Assembly: GCA_040218145.1 (NCBI GenBank)
Contig: JAVJQK010000050.1
Span: 62,001 to 126,000, forward strand
DNA: 64,000 bases
Source of the DNA: Sandaracinaceae bacterium
Lineage (GTDB): Bacteria; Myxococcota_A; Polyangia; Polyangiales; Sandaracinaceae
Direction of reading: 5' to 3'
Below the pieces are notes generated by a model, which was not told where the DNA came from, did no database searches, and saw nothing but the letters and a program-made list of their open reading frames with translations. Both the position numbers and the translations under genes were made by a program. This document shows positions 25,539-34,390 of this stretch, piece by piece; position 1 is the stretch's first letter, and every line of letters starts with the position of its first letter.

Positions 25539-26395
25539 CAGGCGCTGTCGATGTGAATCTGGAGCTGACGCGCGAGCTGCCGCAGCCAGGTCAGGTAGGG
25601 GTCGCCCTCGCGGTGGCGCAGCAGCTCGATCAGGGCGCGCGCCTCGAGGAGGGAGTCGGGGAGCCGGCCCTGCTCGAGCGAGCGCTCGAGGCGCAGGCGG
25701 TGGTGGCGGTAGTCCTCGTCGATGCGCCGCTGCATCGTCGCGGCCTCGCGCCCCATCACGGCGGCCTCGGTGGGGGCGTTGATGGCCGTGTAGCAAGCCT
25801 GCGCCCGGAGATAGAGCCGCACCGCGTCGACGCCGTCCTGCGAGTTGAAGGGGTAGCGCTCGGCCTTCGCGATGGCCGCCTCCGCGTCCCGGTCCGCGCG
25901 GTGGCGCGCGGGGCCACCCTGCGAGGCGCACGTGACCGTCTCGTCGAAGAGGGTCGGCGGCGGCGCGGCCGGCGTCATGTCGATGCCCGGATCGTCTTCG
26001 GCCAGGAGCAGCCAGCCGACGAGCGGGATGATGATGAAGAAGGCGATGAGGATCGGCGCGGAGACCTGCTTGTCGTCCGGGTCCTTCTTCTCTTTGGGCA
26101 GCTGGTCGGTGACGCGCAGCTTGAGGTTGCCGACCTGCAGCTCCGCGCCCCAGCCGAGCATGCCGTGCTGGAAGGGCTGGCCGCCCGCGAAGACCGGCGT
26201 GCCCGCGCCCTGGGCCACCGCGACCCAGCAGCCGTCCGCGCGCGGCGCGAGCATGAGGTGCTCGGGCTCGAGGTCGCGCGCGTCGGGGATCGGGATCCCC
26301 GCGGCCGGCGAGCGACCCACGGTCACCTGCTCGCCCTCGATGCGTTGCCGCTCGAGGGTGCCGTCTTCGCGGATGATTTCGACCCAGCATTCCAT
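25538..26395 (-). CDS. FHA-domain membrane protein of the Tad operon
   Basis: A 285-aa protein with an N-terminal FHA domain (residues about 5-95: VTVGRSPAAGIPIPDARDLE, where FHA proteins usually have GRxxxN...S..H; here EPEHL), a charged linker, one transmembrane helix (about 115-135, PILIAFFIIIPLVGWLLL) and a helical C-terminal domain. FHA domains bind phosphothreonine, so it may link Ser/Thr kinase signals to the pilus machine. The start is ATG 26395. It overlaps the TPR gene and lies 21 bases after tadC. Confidence 0.75.
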   Translation of the reverse strand: MECWVEIIREDGTLERQRIEGEQVTVGRSPAAGIPIPDARDLEPEHLMLAPRADGCWVAVAQGAGTPVFAGGQPFQHGMLGWGAELQVGNLKLRVTDQLPKEKKDPDDKQVSAPILIAFFIIIPLVGWLLLAEDDPGIDMTPAAPPPTLFDETVTCASQGGPARHRADRDAEAAIAKAERYPFNSQDGVDAVRLYLRAQACYTAINAPTEAAVMGREAATMQRRIDEDYRHHRLRLERSLEQGRLPDSLLEARALIELLRHREGDPYLTWLRQLARQLQIHIDSA

Positions 26396-26416
26396 GAGAG
26401 CTCAGTACCCGGGCCC

Positions 26417-27310
26417 CTAGAACCCGCTGTCCATCGACTGCACGATGAATGGGCCGAGGAGGACGAGGATGATAGCGCCGAAGATGAGCATCAGGGGGCC
26501 CATCATCAGCACCGCCGCGCGGGCCGCCGACTCCTCCGCCATCACGCTCCGCCGCATGCGGAGCATGTTCGCCTGGATGCGCAGCACCTCGGCCAGCGGG
26601 TTGCCCTTCTCCTCGGACTGCACGACCGTGCCCACGAAGTCGCGCACCGCCTCGGTCGGGCAGCGATCGGCGAAGTTCTCGAGCGCCTGGCGCCGCGTCC
26701 GGCCGAGCTCGATCTCCTGCAGGATGAACGACAGCTCCTCGACCAGCCAGTCACGCCGCCCGGCCTTGTCGACGATCTGGCGAATGGAGCCGGGGAAGTC
26801 GAGGCCCGCGCCCATGCAGAGCGAGGCGAGGTCGATCGCGCCGGGCAGCGCGCGGTTGACCTCCTTGAAGCGCTGCTGGGTGGCGGAGCTGACCTGCATG
26901 TAGGGCAACAGCCCGCCGAGCCCGGCGAAGAAGAAGACGAGCACCGAGGGCAACTCCGCGAGACTCACCGCCACGAGGCCGAAGACCGTGAAGCCGACGA
27001 CGCCGAGCGCGCTCATGGCCACGAACTCGTTGGCGGTCAGCCCGAGCCAGTCGCCCGAGTGCTTGAGCATCTCGTCGATCTGCCGCCGCTTGTCGCCGAG
27101 CGGCAGGTGCGCGACCCAGCCCGCGACCATGCGCATGATCGGCTCGAAGCTCTTGAACGAGCCGCCCTCGTCGAGGGCCTTCGCGCGCTTCAGCCCGCGC
27201 ATGCCGAGCCGCGGCGTGTCGACCGGCTTGTTCCGCGCGAGCGTGAACACGCCGAGGAAGACGCCGGAGCAGAAGAGGCCGAGGGCCGTGTACGCGTAGA
27301 CCTGGTACAT
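26417..27310 (-). CDS. tadC: Tad inner-membrane platform protein TadC
   Basis: A 297-aa polytopic membrane protein of the type II secretion F / GspF family. It has an N-terminal TM (YTALGLFCSGVFLGVF), a pair around residues 105-150, and a C-terminal TM (MMGPLMLIFGAIILVLLGPF), with the cytoplasmic T2SSF domain between (DLASLCMGAGLDFPGSIRQI). With TadB it forms the platform on which the CpaF ATPase acts. It starts at ATG 27310, 15 bases after tadB. Confidence 0.9.
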   Translation of the reverse strand: MYQVYAYTALGLFCSGVFLGVFTLARNKPVDTPRLGMRGLKRAKALDEGGSFKSFEPIMRMVAGWVAHLPLGDKRRQIDEMLKHSGDWLGLTANEFVAMSALGVVGFTVFGLVAVSLAELPSVLVFFFAGLGGLLPYMQVSSATQQRFKEVNRALPGAIDLASLCMGAGLDFPGSIRQIVDKAGRRDWLVEELSFILQEIELGRTRRQALENFADRCPTEAVRDFVGTVVQSEEKGNPLAEVLRIQANMLRMRRSVMAEESAARAAVLMMGPLMLIFGAIILVLLGPFIVQSMDSGF

Positions 27311-27325
27311 CCGCTCAGAGGTCCA

Positions 27326-28192
27326 CTAGATGTCCACCGCGAGGATCTTGCGGGCCAGCAGGATGGCGGTGACCCAGAGCACGGCCGCGACCGAGATGAT
27401 CGCGAAGCCCAGGGTCGAGCTGCCGAGCGGGTCCAGCCAGTGCTCGTCCACCATGTGGATGGCGCCGATGAGCACGAAGGGGATCACCCCGAGCACGTAC
27501 GCCTGGGTCTTGCCCTCGGCCGTCTTGGTGCGGACCACGCCCTCGAGGCGCGCCATCTCGCGCAGGGTCGCGGCCGACTCCTCCATGATCTTCGGCAGGT
27601 CGCCGCCCGTCTGACGGCCGACGAGGATCGTCGCGAGCGCGCTCGAGATCGCGGGGCTGCCGACGCGGGTCGACATGTTCAGGATGGCCTGGTCGAGCGG
27701 GGTGCCGAGCTTCATCTCCTTGAGCGCGAGATCGAGCTCCTCGCCCATCGGCGGCCGCATGAGCTTCGCGCTGCTCGCGATGGCCTCGCCGAGCGACGGG
27801 GTCGCCTTCAGCGCGTTCGACAGCAAGAGCAGCCACGAGTCGAGCTGCCCCTCGAGCCGCTGCACCCGCTCGGCCGCCTTGCCCTTGAGGACGTAGTAGG
27901 GCGCGAGCGCGATGGGCGGGGCGAGCAGCAGGTAGATGAAGTCGTCGAGCACGAACGCGAGCACCGGCGTGAGCCCCACGCCGATGAGCTGCAGGCGCGC
28001 GATGCTCGCCCCCGTCCGATCGAGGAGCAGGAAGCGGCAGAGCTTCTCGAGCTCGTTCTCGTAGCGCCCCCAGGCGAGCCTGAGGCTGCTCGAGGGGTCG
28101 GCGGCGAGGAGCGTGACGGTGACCGCGGCGCCGATCACGAGGAGCACGAGCCCCGCGTAGCCCAGCACGTAGGTCATGGTGTCGGCGGTCAC
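27326..28192 (-). CDS. tadB: Tad inner-membrane platform protein TadB
   Basis: A 288-aa T2SSF-family membrane protein. It has a TM at residues about 8-30, a pair near 70-105 (VGLTPVLAFVLDDFIYLLLA) and a C-terminal pair (ILLARK near the end). The cytoplasmic domain has the typical LLLLSNALKATPSLGEAI. The GTG start at 28192 overlaps the stop of the FHA-CpaF gene (GTGA); an ATG five codons in is an alternative. It is the partner of TadC. Confidence 0.9.
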   Translation of the reverse strand: MTADTMTYVLGYAGLVLLVIGAAVTVTLLAADPSSSLRLAWGRYENELEKLCRFLLLDRTGASIARLQLIGVGLTPVLAFVLDDFIYLLLAPPIALAPYYVLKGKAAERVQRLEGQLDSWLLLLSNALKATPSLGEAIASSAKLMRPPMGEELDLALKEMKLGTPLDQAILNMSTRVGSPAISSALATILVGRQTGGDLPKIMEESAATLREMARLEGVVRTKTAEGKTQAYVLGVIPFVLIGAIHMVDEHWLDPLGSSTLGFAIISVAAVLWVTAILLARKILAVDI

Positions 28193-30039
28193 AGGTAATC
28201 TCCATCACGCACGAGACCTTGCGCAATGAACTCGTCGAGGAAGCTCGGCAGATAGCCCGAGGCGCGGAACTCTCCGAGCACCTTGCCGCCCTCGCCCATG
28301 CCGGTGCGGTGGAAGGCGAAGATGTCGTGCAGCTCGACCTGGCCGTCGTCGTCGAGGCCGACCACCTCGCTGATCGCGGTGATGCGGCGGCTGCCGTCGC
28401 TGAAGCGCGTCTGCTGCACGATGACGTCGATGCTCTGCGCGATCTGCTCGCGGATGGCCTTCGCGGGGAGATCCAGGCCGCTCATCAGGGCCAACGTCTC
28501 GAGCCGGCCGACCGCCTCGCGCGGGCTGTTGGCGTGCGTGGTGGTCATCGAGCCCTCGTGGCCCGTGTTCATGGCCTGCAGCATGTCGAGCGCCTCGCCG
28601 CCGCGGCACTCGCCGACGATGATCCGGTCGGGCCGCATCCGCAGCGCGTTCTTCACGAGATCGCGGATCGTGTAGGCGCCCTTGCCCTCCATGTTGGCCG
28701 GGCGCGACTCGAGGCTGACCACGTGCGGCTGCACCAGCTGCAGCTCCGCCGCGTCCTCGACCGTGACCACGCGCTCGTCGTCGGGCACGTGGCTGCTCAG
28801 CACGTTGAGCAGCGTGGTCTTGCCGCTGCCCGTGCCGCCGCTGATCACGATGTTCTTCCGCGCCTTGACCGAGCGCTCGATGAACTTCGCCATCCCCGCG
28901 CTCATCGAGCCGAACTTGATGAGGTCGGAGACGCGGAGCGGCTCCTTGGCGAACTTCCGGATGGTGATGCACGAGCCGCGGATGGCGAGCGGGCGGATGA
29001 TGGCGTTGACGCGCGAGCCGTCCCGGAGGCGCGCGTCGACGAGCGGCGTCGACTCGTCGATGCGCCGACCGAGCGGGGTGACGATGCGCTCGATGACCGC
29101 GCGCACCGCCTCGTCGTCGGTGAAGCGCAGCGCCGTCGGCTCGATGCGGCCGTTGCGCTCGACGAAGATCGTCTCCGGGTCGACGACCATGATCTCGCTG
29201 ACCGAGTCGTCGGCGAGCAGCCGCTCGAGCGGGCCGAGGCCGAGCGCCTCGTCGGTGATCTCGTCGATGAGCTGCGCGGTGTTGGTGCTCGGCGGCAGGT
29301 CCCCGCCCACCTCGCGCATGATGAGCCGCAGCGCCTGACGCACCTTGGGGCGCATCGCGCTGTCGCTCATCTTGTTGCGGTCGAGGCTCGCGAGGTCGAG
29401 GTTGTCGAGCAGCATCCGGTGGATGCGCTTGCGGGCCTGGACCGAGACGTCGGCCGTGCCGGTCACGTCGTAGGGGCTCGCGCCCTCGGACTTCTTCGGC
29501 TTCTTCTTCGGCGGCGGGGGCGGGGCCTGGCTCTTCTCGGGCGGCGCGGGGGGCGCCTCCACGGAGCGCAGGTGCGGCTCCGCGCTCATCGCGGGCGCGC
29601 CGACCGCCTGGGCCATCGCGGGCGGAGACGGAGGCCGCGGCATCGACGGCGCGGCGGGCGGCGCGGCGCGCGGGGGCGCGGGCGCGCTCACGGGCGGCCG
29701 AGCCGGCTGCTGGGGCTGACGCGGCGCGGGCTCCGCCATGTGCCCGTGCACCTCGAGCCAGATCACGTACGGCCCCACCCGCATCGGGATCCCGCCCGGC
29801 GCGGCGATGGTCGTCCTGTGCAAATGAGATTGCCCCACCATCGTGCCGTTCGCGGACGCGTCGGTCACGTGGTAGCCGCTGGGCGTCTTCTCGATGGTGA
29901 GGTGGCGGCGCGAGACGTCGGGGGAGGGCAGCACGATGTGGCACGAGGGGTCGCGCCCGATGACCACCGGGCCGCGCTCGTGGACGGCCAGTGTCTCCAC
30001 CGTGCCGTCCGCCATCTCGATCGTCATGTTCAGGGACAC
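28189..30039 (-). CDS. cpaF: FHA-CpaF fusion, Tad secretion ATPase
   Basis: A 616-aa fusion. Residues 1-100 are a canonical FHA domain ([37 protein letters not shown]), which binds phosphothreonine peptides. About 100-190 is a Pro/Ala linker with a short Lys/Pro patch. From about 195 to the end it is a CpaF-type ATPase: Walker A GGTGSGKT near residues 399-406, a Walker B region [16 protein letters not shown] and a His box [10 protein letters not shown]. It should drive Flp pilus assembly under kinase control. GTG 30039 has a GAGG site about 8 bases upstream; ATG 30027 is a possible alternative start. Confidence 0.92.
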   Translation of the reverse strand: MSLNMTIEMADGTVETLAVHERGPVVIGRDPSCHIVLPSPDVSRRHLTIEKTPSGYHVTDASANGTMVGQSHLHRTTIAAPGGIPMRVGPYVIWLEVHGHMAEPAPRQPQQPARPPVSAPAPPRAAPPAAPSMPRPPSPPAMAQAVGAPAMSAEPHLRSVEAPPAPPEKSQAPPPPPKKKPKKSEGASPYDVTGTADVSVQARKRIHRMLLDNLDLASLDRNKMSDSAMRPKVRQALRLIMREVGGDLPPSTNTAQLIDEITDEALGLGPLERLLADDSVSEIMVVDPETIFVERNGRIEPTALRFTDDEAVRAVIERIVTPLGRRIDESTPLVDARLRDGSRVNAIIRPLAIRGSCITIRKFAKEPLRVSDLIKFGSMSAGMAKFIERSVKARKNIVISGGTGSGKTTLLNVLSSHVPDDERVVTVEDAAELQLVQPHVVSLESRPANMEGKGAYTIRDLVKNALRMRPDRIIVGECRGGEALDMLQAMNTGHEGSMTTTHANSPREAVGRLETLALMSGLDLPAKAIREQIAQSIDVIVQQTRFSDGSRRITAISEVVGLDDDGQVELHDIFAFHRTGMGEGGKVLGEFRASGYLPSFLDEFIAQGLVRDGDYL

Positions 30040-30063
30040 CCGCGAAGCCTCCGCGGTGAAAAC

Positions 30064-31278
30064 CTACTGTGAACCAGCGGGCGTGTCCTGCCCGGGCCGC
30101 GCCCGACCCGGTCGGACCTGACCCTGCCCGCCCGGCTGGCCGTACCCCGGCGGCGTCGCCTCGAACATCTCGTACTCGTGGATGAAGCCGCTGAAGCGCT
30201 GGTAGGTCTCGAGCGCCTCGCGGATGTAATCGCGCTGCTGCCGCGGCACCGACTGCACGATGGTGGGCACCACGAAGAGCACGTTCTGGGTCGCCTCACC
30301 GCGGCGCTGGTTGCTGCCGAAGAAGACCCCGAGGATCGGGATCTGGCTGAGCCCCGGCAGTCCGCCCTGCGACTCGAGCTCCGAGCGGCTCACGAGCCCG
30401 CTCATCATCATCGCCTGGCCCGGCTCCATGTTCACCACCGTCTCGAGGTGGGTGACGCGTCGCCCCGGCGGGCCCCCCGCCGACGCGGGATCCGTCAGCT
30501 CGGACAGGTCCGCCTCCATCGCGATCTCGATGCGCCCGGTCTGGGCGTCGAAGCGCGGGGTCATGCGCAGCACCGAGCCGTACTCGATCTTCTCGAGCCG
30601 CGCCGCGAGGGCGCCCGACACGATGATGTTCACCTCGCCGCCGCCGCTGAACGACGCGGGGGTGCCGTTCGCGGTCACGAGCATCGCCTGCCGCCGCAGC
30701 CGCGCCCAGCCCTGCGACTGCGCCAGATCGATGCGGGGGAGCACCTGGTTGACCAGCGCGAGGCTCGCGGTGGTGAACCCGGGCGTGCGGTCCGCGGGCG
30801 TGCCGAGGAAGTCGAAGTTGAGGGTCGCGTTGCCGATGCCCGCCCCGCCGATCGTGCCGGGGAAGCCGACGCCGATGTTGTGGCTGTAGGTCTCGTTCAG
30901 CTCCACGAAGTAGAGGTCGAGGCGGATGGTCTCGCGCGCCTCGACGCTGCCCGGCCTGGCGTGCTGCGCGTTCGGGTCGCGCACCGTGATCTGGTAGGTG
31001 ACGCGGCGGCCGTTGGCGTAGAACAGCACGAGCGAGGTCGTGCCGGGGCGGAGCGCGACGAGGATGAACTCACGCTCCGTCACCCGGATGTCGACCACCC
31101 CGGGGATGCCCTCGGAGAAGCGCTCGACGCCGATCGCGCTGACCGTCGACTGCTCGCCCACGGTCAGGTCGAGGTCGCGATCCTGCTGGGCGAGGGCCGG
31201 CGCGGCCGCGAGGGTGATCCCGGCCGCGACCACGCAGACGAGCGAGCTGAGCTTCGAGGGGATGCGCACGTTCTTCAC
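30064..31278 (-). CDS. cpaC: Tad pilus secretin (CpaC/RcpA family)
   Basis: A 404-aa outer-membrane secretin. The signal peptide is cleaved near residue 31 (APALA-QQ). An N-terminal BON-like/pilus-assembly domain (LTVGEQSTVSAIGVERFSEG) is followed by the C-terminal secretin domain with the conserved VTHLETVVNMEPGQAMMMSG and LPILG-like region (IPILGVFFGS). The tail is Gly/Pro/Arg-rich. It forms the outer-membrane channel for the Flp pilus. GTG 31278 overlaps the cpaB stop (GTGA). Confidence 0.9.
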   Translation of the reverse strand: MKNVRIPSKLSSLVCVVAAGITLAAAPALAQQDRDLDLTVGEQSTVSAIGVERFSEGIPGVVDIRVTEREFILVALRPGTTSLVLFYANGRRVTYQITVRDPNAQHARPGSVEARETIRLDLYFVELNETYSHNIGVGFPGTIGGAGIGNATLNFDFLGTPADRTPGFTTASLALVNQVLPRIDLAQSQGWARLRRQAMLVTANGTPASFSGGGEVNIIVSGALAARLEKIEYGSVLRMTPRFDAQTGRIEIAMEADLSELTDPASAGGPPGRRVTHLETVVNMEPGQAMMMSGLVSRSELESQGGLPGLSQIPILGVFFGSNQRRGEATQNVLFVVPTIVQSVPRQQRDYIREALETYQRFSGFIHEYEMFEATPPGYGQPGGQGQVRPGRARPGQDTPAGSQ

Positions 31279-32066
31279 TCCACACGCTGCGGGATGGTCG
31301 GCTGTTCGACCTGCGGCTGGCGGCGCTGCACGCGTCGTCGCCGCTCGGGCTCGATGATGTCGGCCGTGGTCGTGTCCGGCGGGTTCTCGACCACCGCGAT
31401 GTCGTCCGGGTTGCGGAGCACGAGGGTCATCCGGCCCTGCTCCTGCGCGAGCGCGAGCACGCCGGCCTGCTCGAGCGTAACGCTGAGCGTGACCTGGTTG
31501 ATCGAGCCCTGGCTCGAGCTGCGCCGCTCCCCTGGCCGGACCGGCGCGCCCGTGTCGCGGCCGCTCGCGAGGACGAGCAGGTTCTGCAGGAGCGGGATCG
31601 TCACGTGCTGACGCTGCTCGCGCGGCACGGTCAGGAGCGCGTCCACCCGGTCGCCGGGCCGCAGCAGCCCGCCGAAGCTCGCCGTGACGTCGGCCCGGAT
31701 GGTGATGGCCCGCATGCCGTTCCGGACGAGGGCGCTGAGATCACGCCGCTGCTCGCTGGTCGTCGCGAGGTCGGTCCAGAGGAGCGACTCGCCGCCGCGG
31801 ACGCCGCTCGTCACGCGCACGCCGATGATGCGCTGCGCCTCGGACGCCGGGATGTGCCGGTCCTCGACGTAGCTCTGCGGCAGCGGCCGGGTGCCGAGCA
31901 TGTCCTGGCTCAGCGCGGTTCCGAGCGGGATGTCACGCGTGGCGACCACGACCATGATCGCGGGGCCGCCCGATGCTTCTTCCTCGAAGCGCTGCATGTA
32001 GAGGAAGAGCATGACGAGCCCGGCGACGGCGCAGGCGATGGCGGCGATGATGGCTTTCTTGGCCAC
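31275..32066 (-). CDS. cpaB: Flp pilus assembly protein CpaB (RcpC)
   Basis: A 263-aa periplasmic protein with an N-terminal membrane anchor (residues about 5-25) and an SAF-like domain (TRDIPLGTALSQDML) followed by the CpaB/RcpC domain (GMRAITIRADVTASFGGLLR, PGDRVDALLTVP). It probably links the secretin to peptidoglycan. The C-terminal 40 residues are Arg/Gln-rich. It starts at GTG 32066; the upstream pseudokinase gene ends 48 bases earlier on the same strand and may belong to the same transcript. Confidence 0.88.
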   Translation of the reverse strand: MAKKAIIAAIACAVAGLVMLFLYMQRFEEEASGGPAIMVVVATRDIPLGTALSQDMLGTRPLPQSYVEDRHIPASEAQRIIGVRVTSGVRGGESLLWTDLATTSEQRRDLSALVRNGMRAITIRADVTASFGGLLRPGDRVDALLTVPREQRQHVTIPLLQNLLVLASGRDTGAPVRPGERRSSSQGSINQVTLSVTLEQAGVLALAQEQGRMTLVLRNPDDIAVVENPPDTTTADIIEPERRRRVQRRQPQVEQPTIPQRVE

Positions 32067-32114
32067 GGCGCCGGATGGTAGCCCGCGAGGCGAGCGGAAT
32101 TCGAGCTAGAAAGG

Positions 32115-33227
32115 TCATGGCTTCAGGAGGGGGCGCAGCGCGTACTGCCAGGCGATGGCCAGGGCGAGCAGCACCACGAGCAAGAGGCCGATGCGCTTGA
32201 TCCAGTTGGGGCCGGGCTCCGGCTCCGGCTCCTCCATCACCGTGATGGGGCGCTGTCGCTCCCCTTCGAGGGCGCGCTCGTCGATGTCGAGAACGCCCGC
32301 GGCGGTGCGGCGCCCGTGCGGGCTCGAGTCGCGCACCCCGGTGACGGAGGCGTCTGTGATGCCCGCGCCGCCGCCGCCCTGGTGGGGATCGTGGACCCGG
32401 ACCAGACCCTGGTCGAAGCGCGGCTTGTTCGGGGCCGAGCGCCGCTGGGTCTCCGGCCGGAGATCGAGCTCGGCCCCGAGGATGGCCGCGGCCGCTCCGT
32501 CGTCACGCGGCGGCGCGGCGGGCTCGGGCTCCGGGGCGGGCGGGGGCGGCGTCGGCACCGGCCGCGGCAGCGCCTCCGGCTCGGGCTCCGGCTCCTGCGG
32601 GGGCGCCTCCTGGATGGGCTCGGGCGACGCCGGGACCGGGCGGTTCGTCGCGCGCTGAACCGCCTCCCGCACGTCGGCGCCCTGGAGCGCCGCCGCGACC
32701 GCGGCCGCCGTCTCGCTCGGCCCCACCTCGTGCAGCTCGTCGTCGAGGAACCCGTCGAGGTGCTCGGCCAGCTCCACCGTCGACGCGAAGCGATCGTTCG
32801 GCTGCTTCGCGAGCGCCCGCGCGACGATCTGATCCAGGGCCGGAGAGGCCTGCGCGACGCGCCCGTGGAGCCGCGCGACCGACTCCTCCACCACCGCGAT
32901 GCGCGTCTCCATGTCGGTCATCCGGGTGAACGCCGGCCGGCCGGTCAGCGCCTCGACCAGGATCGCGCCCAGGGCGAAGACGGCCGATCGGGGCGTCTCA
33001 CCGCCGCCGCGGATGATCTCGGGCGCCTTGTATCCGAACGCGATCGGCGCGTCCGTCGTGTCCACACGCACCGCGCCGTCCTCCCGGATGCGCAGGTCCG
33101 CGGGCGTCAGCACGCGGGGGCGCGCTGCGATCGCGCTCGCGGCGCGGCCGATCACCCAGCAGGCCACCGGCAGCGGCAGACCGCTCGGGAGCCGCTCGAG
33201 CACCTGGTCGAGGCGTACTTCGCGCAC
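32115..33227 (-). CDS. Tail-anchored pseudokinase lacking the N-lobe
   Basis: A 370-aa protein. Residues about 1-170 match the C-lobe of Hanks-type kinases (GYKAPEII as the APE segment, VFALGAILVEALTGRPAF, then ALAKQPNDRFAST), but there is no glycine loop or catalytic Lys. The HRD site reads VLTPADLRI (about 39-47) and the DFG site VDTTDAPIAF (55-64), so it cannot be catalytic in the usual way. A long Pro/Glu linker follows, then a single C-terminal TM helix. I chose GTG 33227 because coding in this frame upstream overlaps the divergent hydrolase gene. It is probably a scaffold for Tad regulation, as it sits directly upstream of cpaB. Confidence 0.7.
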   Translation of the reverse strand: MREVRLDQVLERLPSGLPLPVACWVIGRAASAIAARPRVLTPADLRIREDGAVRVDTTDAPIAFGYKAPEIIRGGGETPRSAVFALGAILVEALTGRPAFTRMTDMETRIAVVEESVARLHGRVAQASPALDQIVARALAKQPNDRFASTVELAEHLDGFLDDELHEVGPSETAAAVAAALQGADVREAVQRATNRPVPASPEPIQEAPPQEPEPEPEALPRPVPTPPPPAPEPEPAAPPRDDGAAAAILGAELDLRPETQRRSAPNKPRFDQGLVRVHDPHQGGGGAGITDASVTGVRDSSPHGRRTAAGVLDIDERALEGERQRPITVMEEPEPEPGPNWIKRIGLLLVVLLALAIAWQYALRPLLKP

Positions 33228-33290
33228 CGGCCCGATGATATGCGACGACCGCGCTTCGAAGTCGACCCCGACGTGGGCATACTCGCGCTC

Positions 33291-34211
33291 ATGACGGCGC
33301 GGGAAGACTTCAAGGTCGAGGCAGACGACGGCCATCCGGTGGCGGCGCGATGGTGGGCGCCGGCCTCGCCACAGGGGCTCGTCCAGATCGTGCACGGGAT
33401 GGCCGAGCACTGCGCGCGCTACGAGCGGGTCGCCGAGAAGCTGAACGAGGCCGGCTGGGCGGTGATCGCGCACGACCACCGGGGCCACGGCGCCACCGCC
33501 GCGGCGGACGATCTGGGCCACTACGGCGACGAAGGTGGGCTGCGGCGGGTCGTGGCCGACATGCGGCGCGTCCGGCGCGAGGGCAGGGCGCGCCAGCCGG
33601 AGGGGCCCCTCGTGCTGCTCGGGCACAGCATGGGCTCGTTCCTGTCCCTCTTCGATCAGTGCGACGCGCCCGGCGAGGTCGACGCGCTCGTCCTGAGCGG
33701 CTCGAACGAGCTGGGCGGCGCCGCGGTGAAGGCCGGGCGCGCGGTGGCCAAGCTCGAGCGGCTGAGGCTGGGCAAGCGCGGCAAGAGCGCGCTGCTCGCC
33801 TTCTTGTCGTTCGGCTCGTTCAACAAGGCCTTCCAGCCGGTGCGCACCGAGTTCGACTGGCTCTCGCGCGACGCCGACGAGGTCGACGCCTACATCGCCG
33901 ATCCGCTCTCTGGCTTCCGGTGCACCAACCAGCTCTGGATCGACTTCCTCGGCGCGCTCGATCGGCTGGGTGACGCCGGCTTCCGGAGGCGGCTCCCGAG
34001 CCAACTCCCGGTCTACCTCATGGCGGGAGAGAAGGACCCGGTGGGCGGCGCGAGCGGCGTGGCCGCGCTCGAGGCCCAGCTCCGCGGGGCCGGGCTCACC
34101 GACGTCACCCGGAAGATCTACCCCGGCGGACGCCACGAGATGTTCAACGAGACCAACCGCGACGAGGTGGTCTCGGACCTGATCGCGTTCCTGGCCGAAC
34201 AGCGCGCCTGA
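33291..34211 (+). CDS. Alpha/beta hydrolase, lysophospholipase/monoacylglycerol-lipase-like
   Basis: A 306-aa serine hydrolase. The nucleophile elbow is GHSMGS (Ser113), the acid is Asp249 in GEKDPVGG, and the base is His282 in GRHEMFNE. The early segment VHGMAEHCARYERVAEKL and HDHRGHGAT are characteristic of the monoacylglycerol lipase / lysophospholipase group (Hydrolase_4). No signal peptide, so it probably acts in the cytoplasm or on the inner face of the membrane. ATG 33291 lies 63 bases from the divergent pseudokinase start, so the two share a promoter region. Confidence 0.88.
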   Translation: MTAREDFKVEADDGHPVAARWWAPASPQGLVQIVHGMAEHCARYERVAEKLNEAGWAVIAHDHRGHGATAAADDLGHYGDEGGLRRVVADMRRVRREGRARQPEGPLVLLGHSMGSFLSLFDQCDAPGEVDALVLSGSNELGGAAVKAGRAVAKLERLRLGKRGKSALLAFLSFGSFNKAFQPVRTEFDWLSRDADEVDAYIADPLSGFRCTNQLWIDFLGALDRLGDAGFRRRLPSQLPVYLMAGEKDPVGGASGVAALEAQLRGAGLTDVTRKIYPGGRHEMFNETNRDEVVSDLIAFLAEQRA

Positions 34212-34302
34212 GGTTCCAGTCGTGACAGAGTTGCGCGATCCCTGGGGTCTGACGTCCCTAGGGCCTCCGGCGAGTGGGTGAGCAGGTCAGGCGCAGCGTG
34301 CG

Positions 34303-34317
34303 TGGCTCGGTCCTTGC
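34303..34317 (+). promoter_or_regulatory. Candidate sigma-54 promoter of the TadG/TadE operon
   Basis: TGGC (34303-34306) and TTGC (34314-34317) are separated by exactly 7 bases, the spacing of the -24/-12 elements read by sigma-54 RNA polymerase. They lie 74 bases before the ATG at 34391 in an otherwise non-coding 179-base gap. Transcription would start near 34328. Pilin genes in myxobacteria are often sigma-54 dependent. The match is to the core only. Confidence 0.4.
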
Positions 34318-34390
34318 GACGGGAGGGACAGAGTCTCTGGCTGGACGACCGTCGACATCGCCTGGGCGTCCCGATAGGCTGATCGAGCGC

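Noticed and set aside
25553-30072. Two long plus-strand frames opposite the Tad genes
   Set aside because: They run antisense to clear FHA, TadB/TadC and CpaF genes and encode only Arg/Glu/Asp/Ala-rich sequence.
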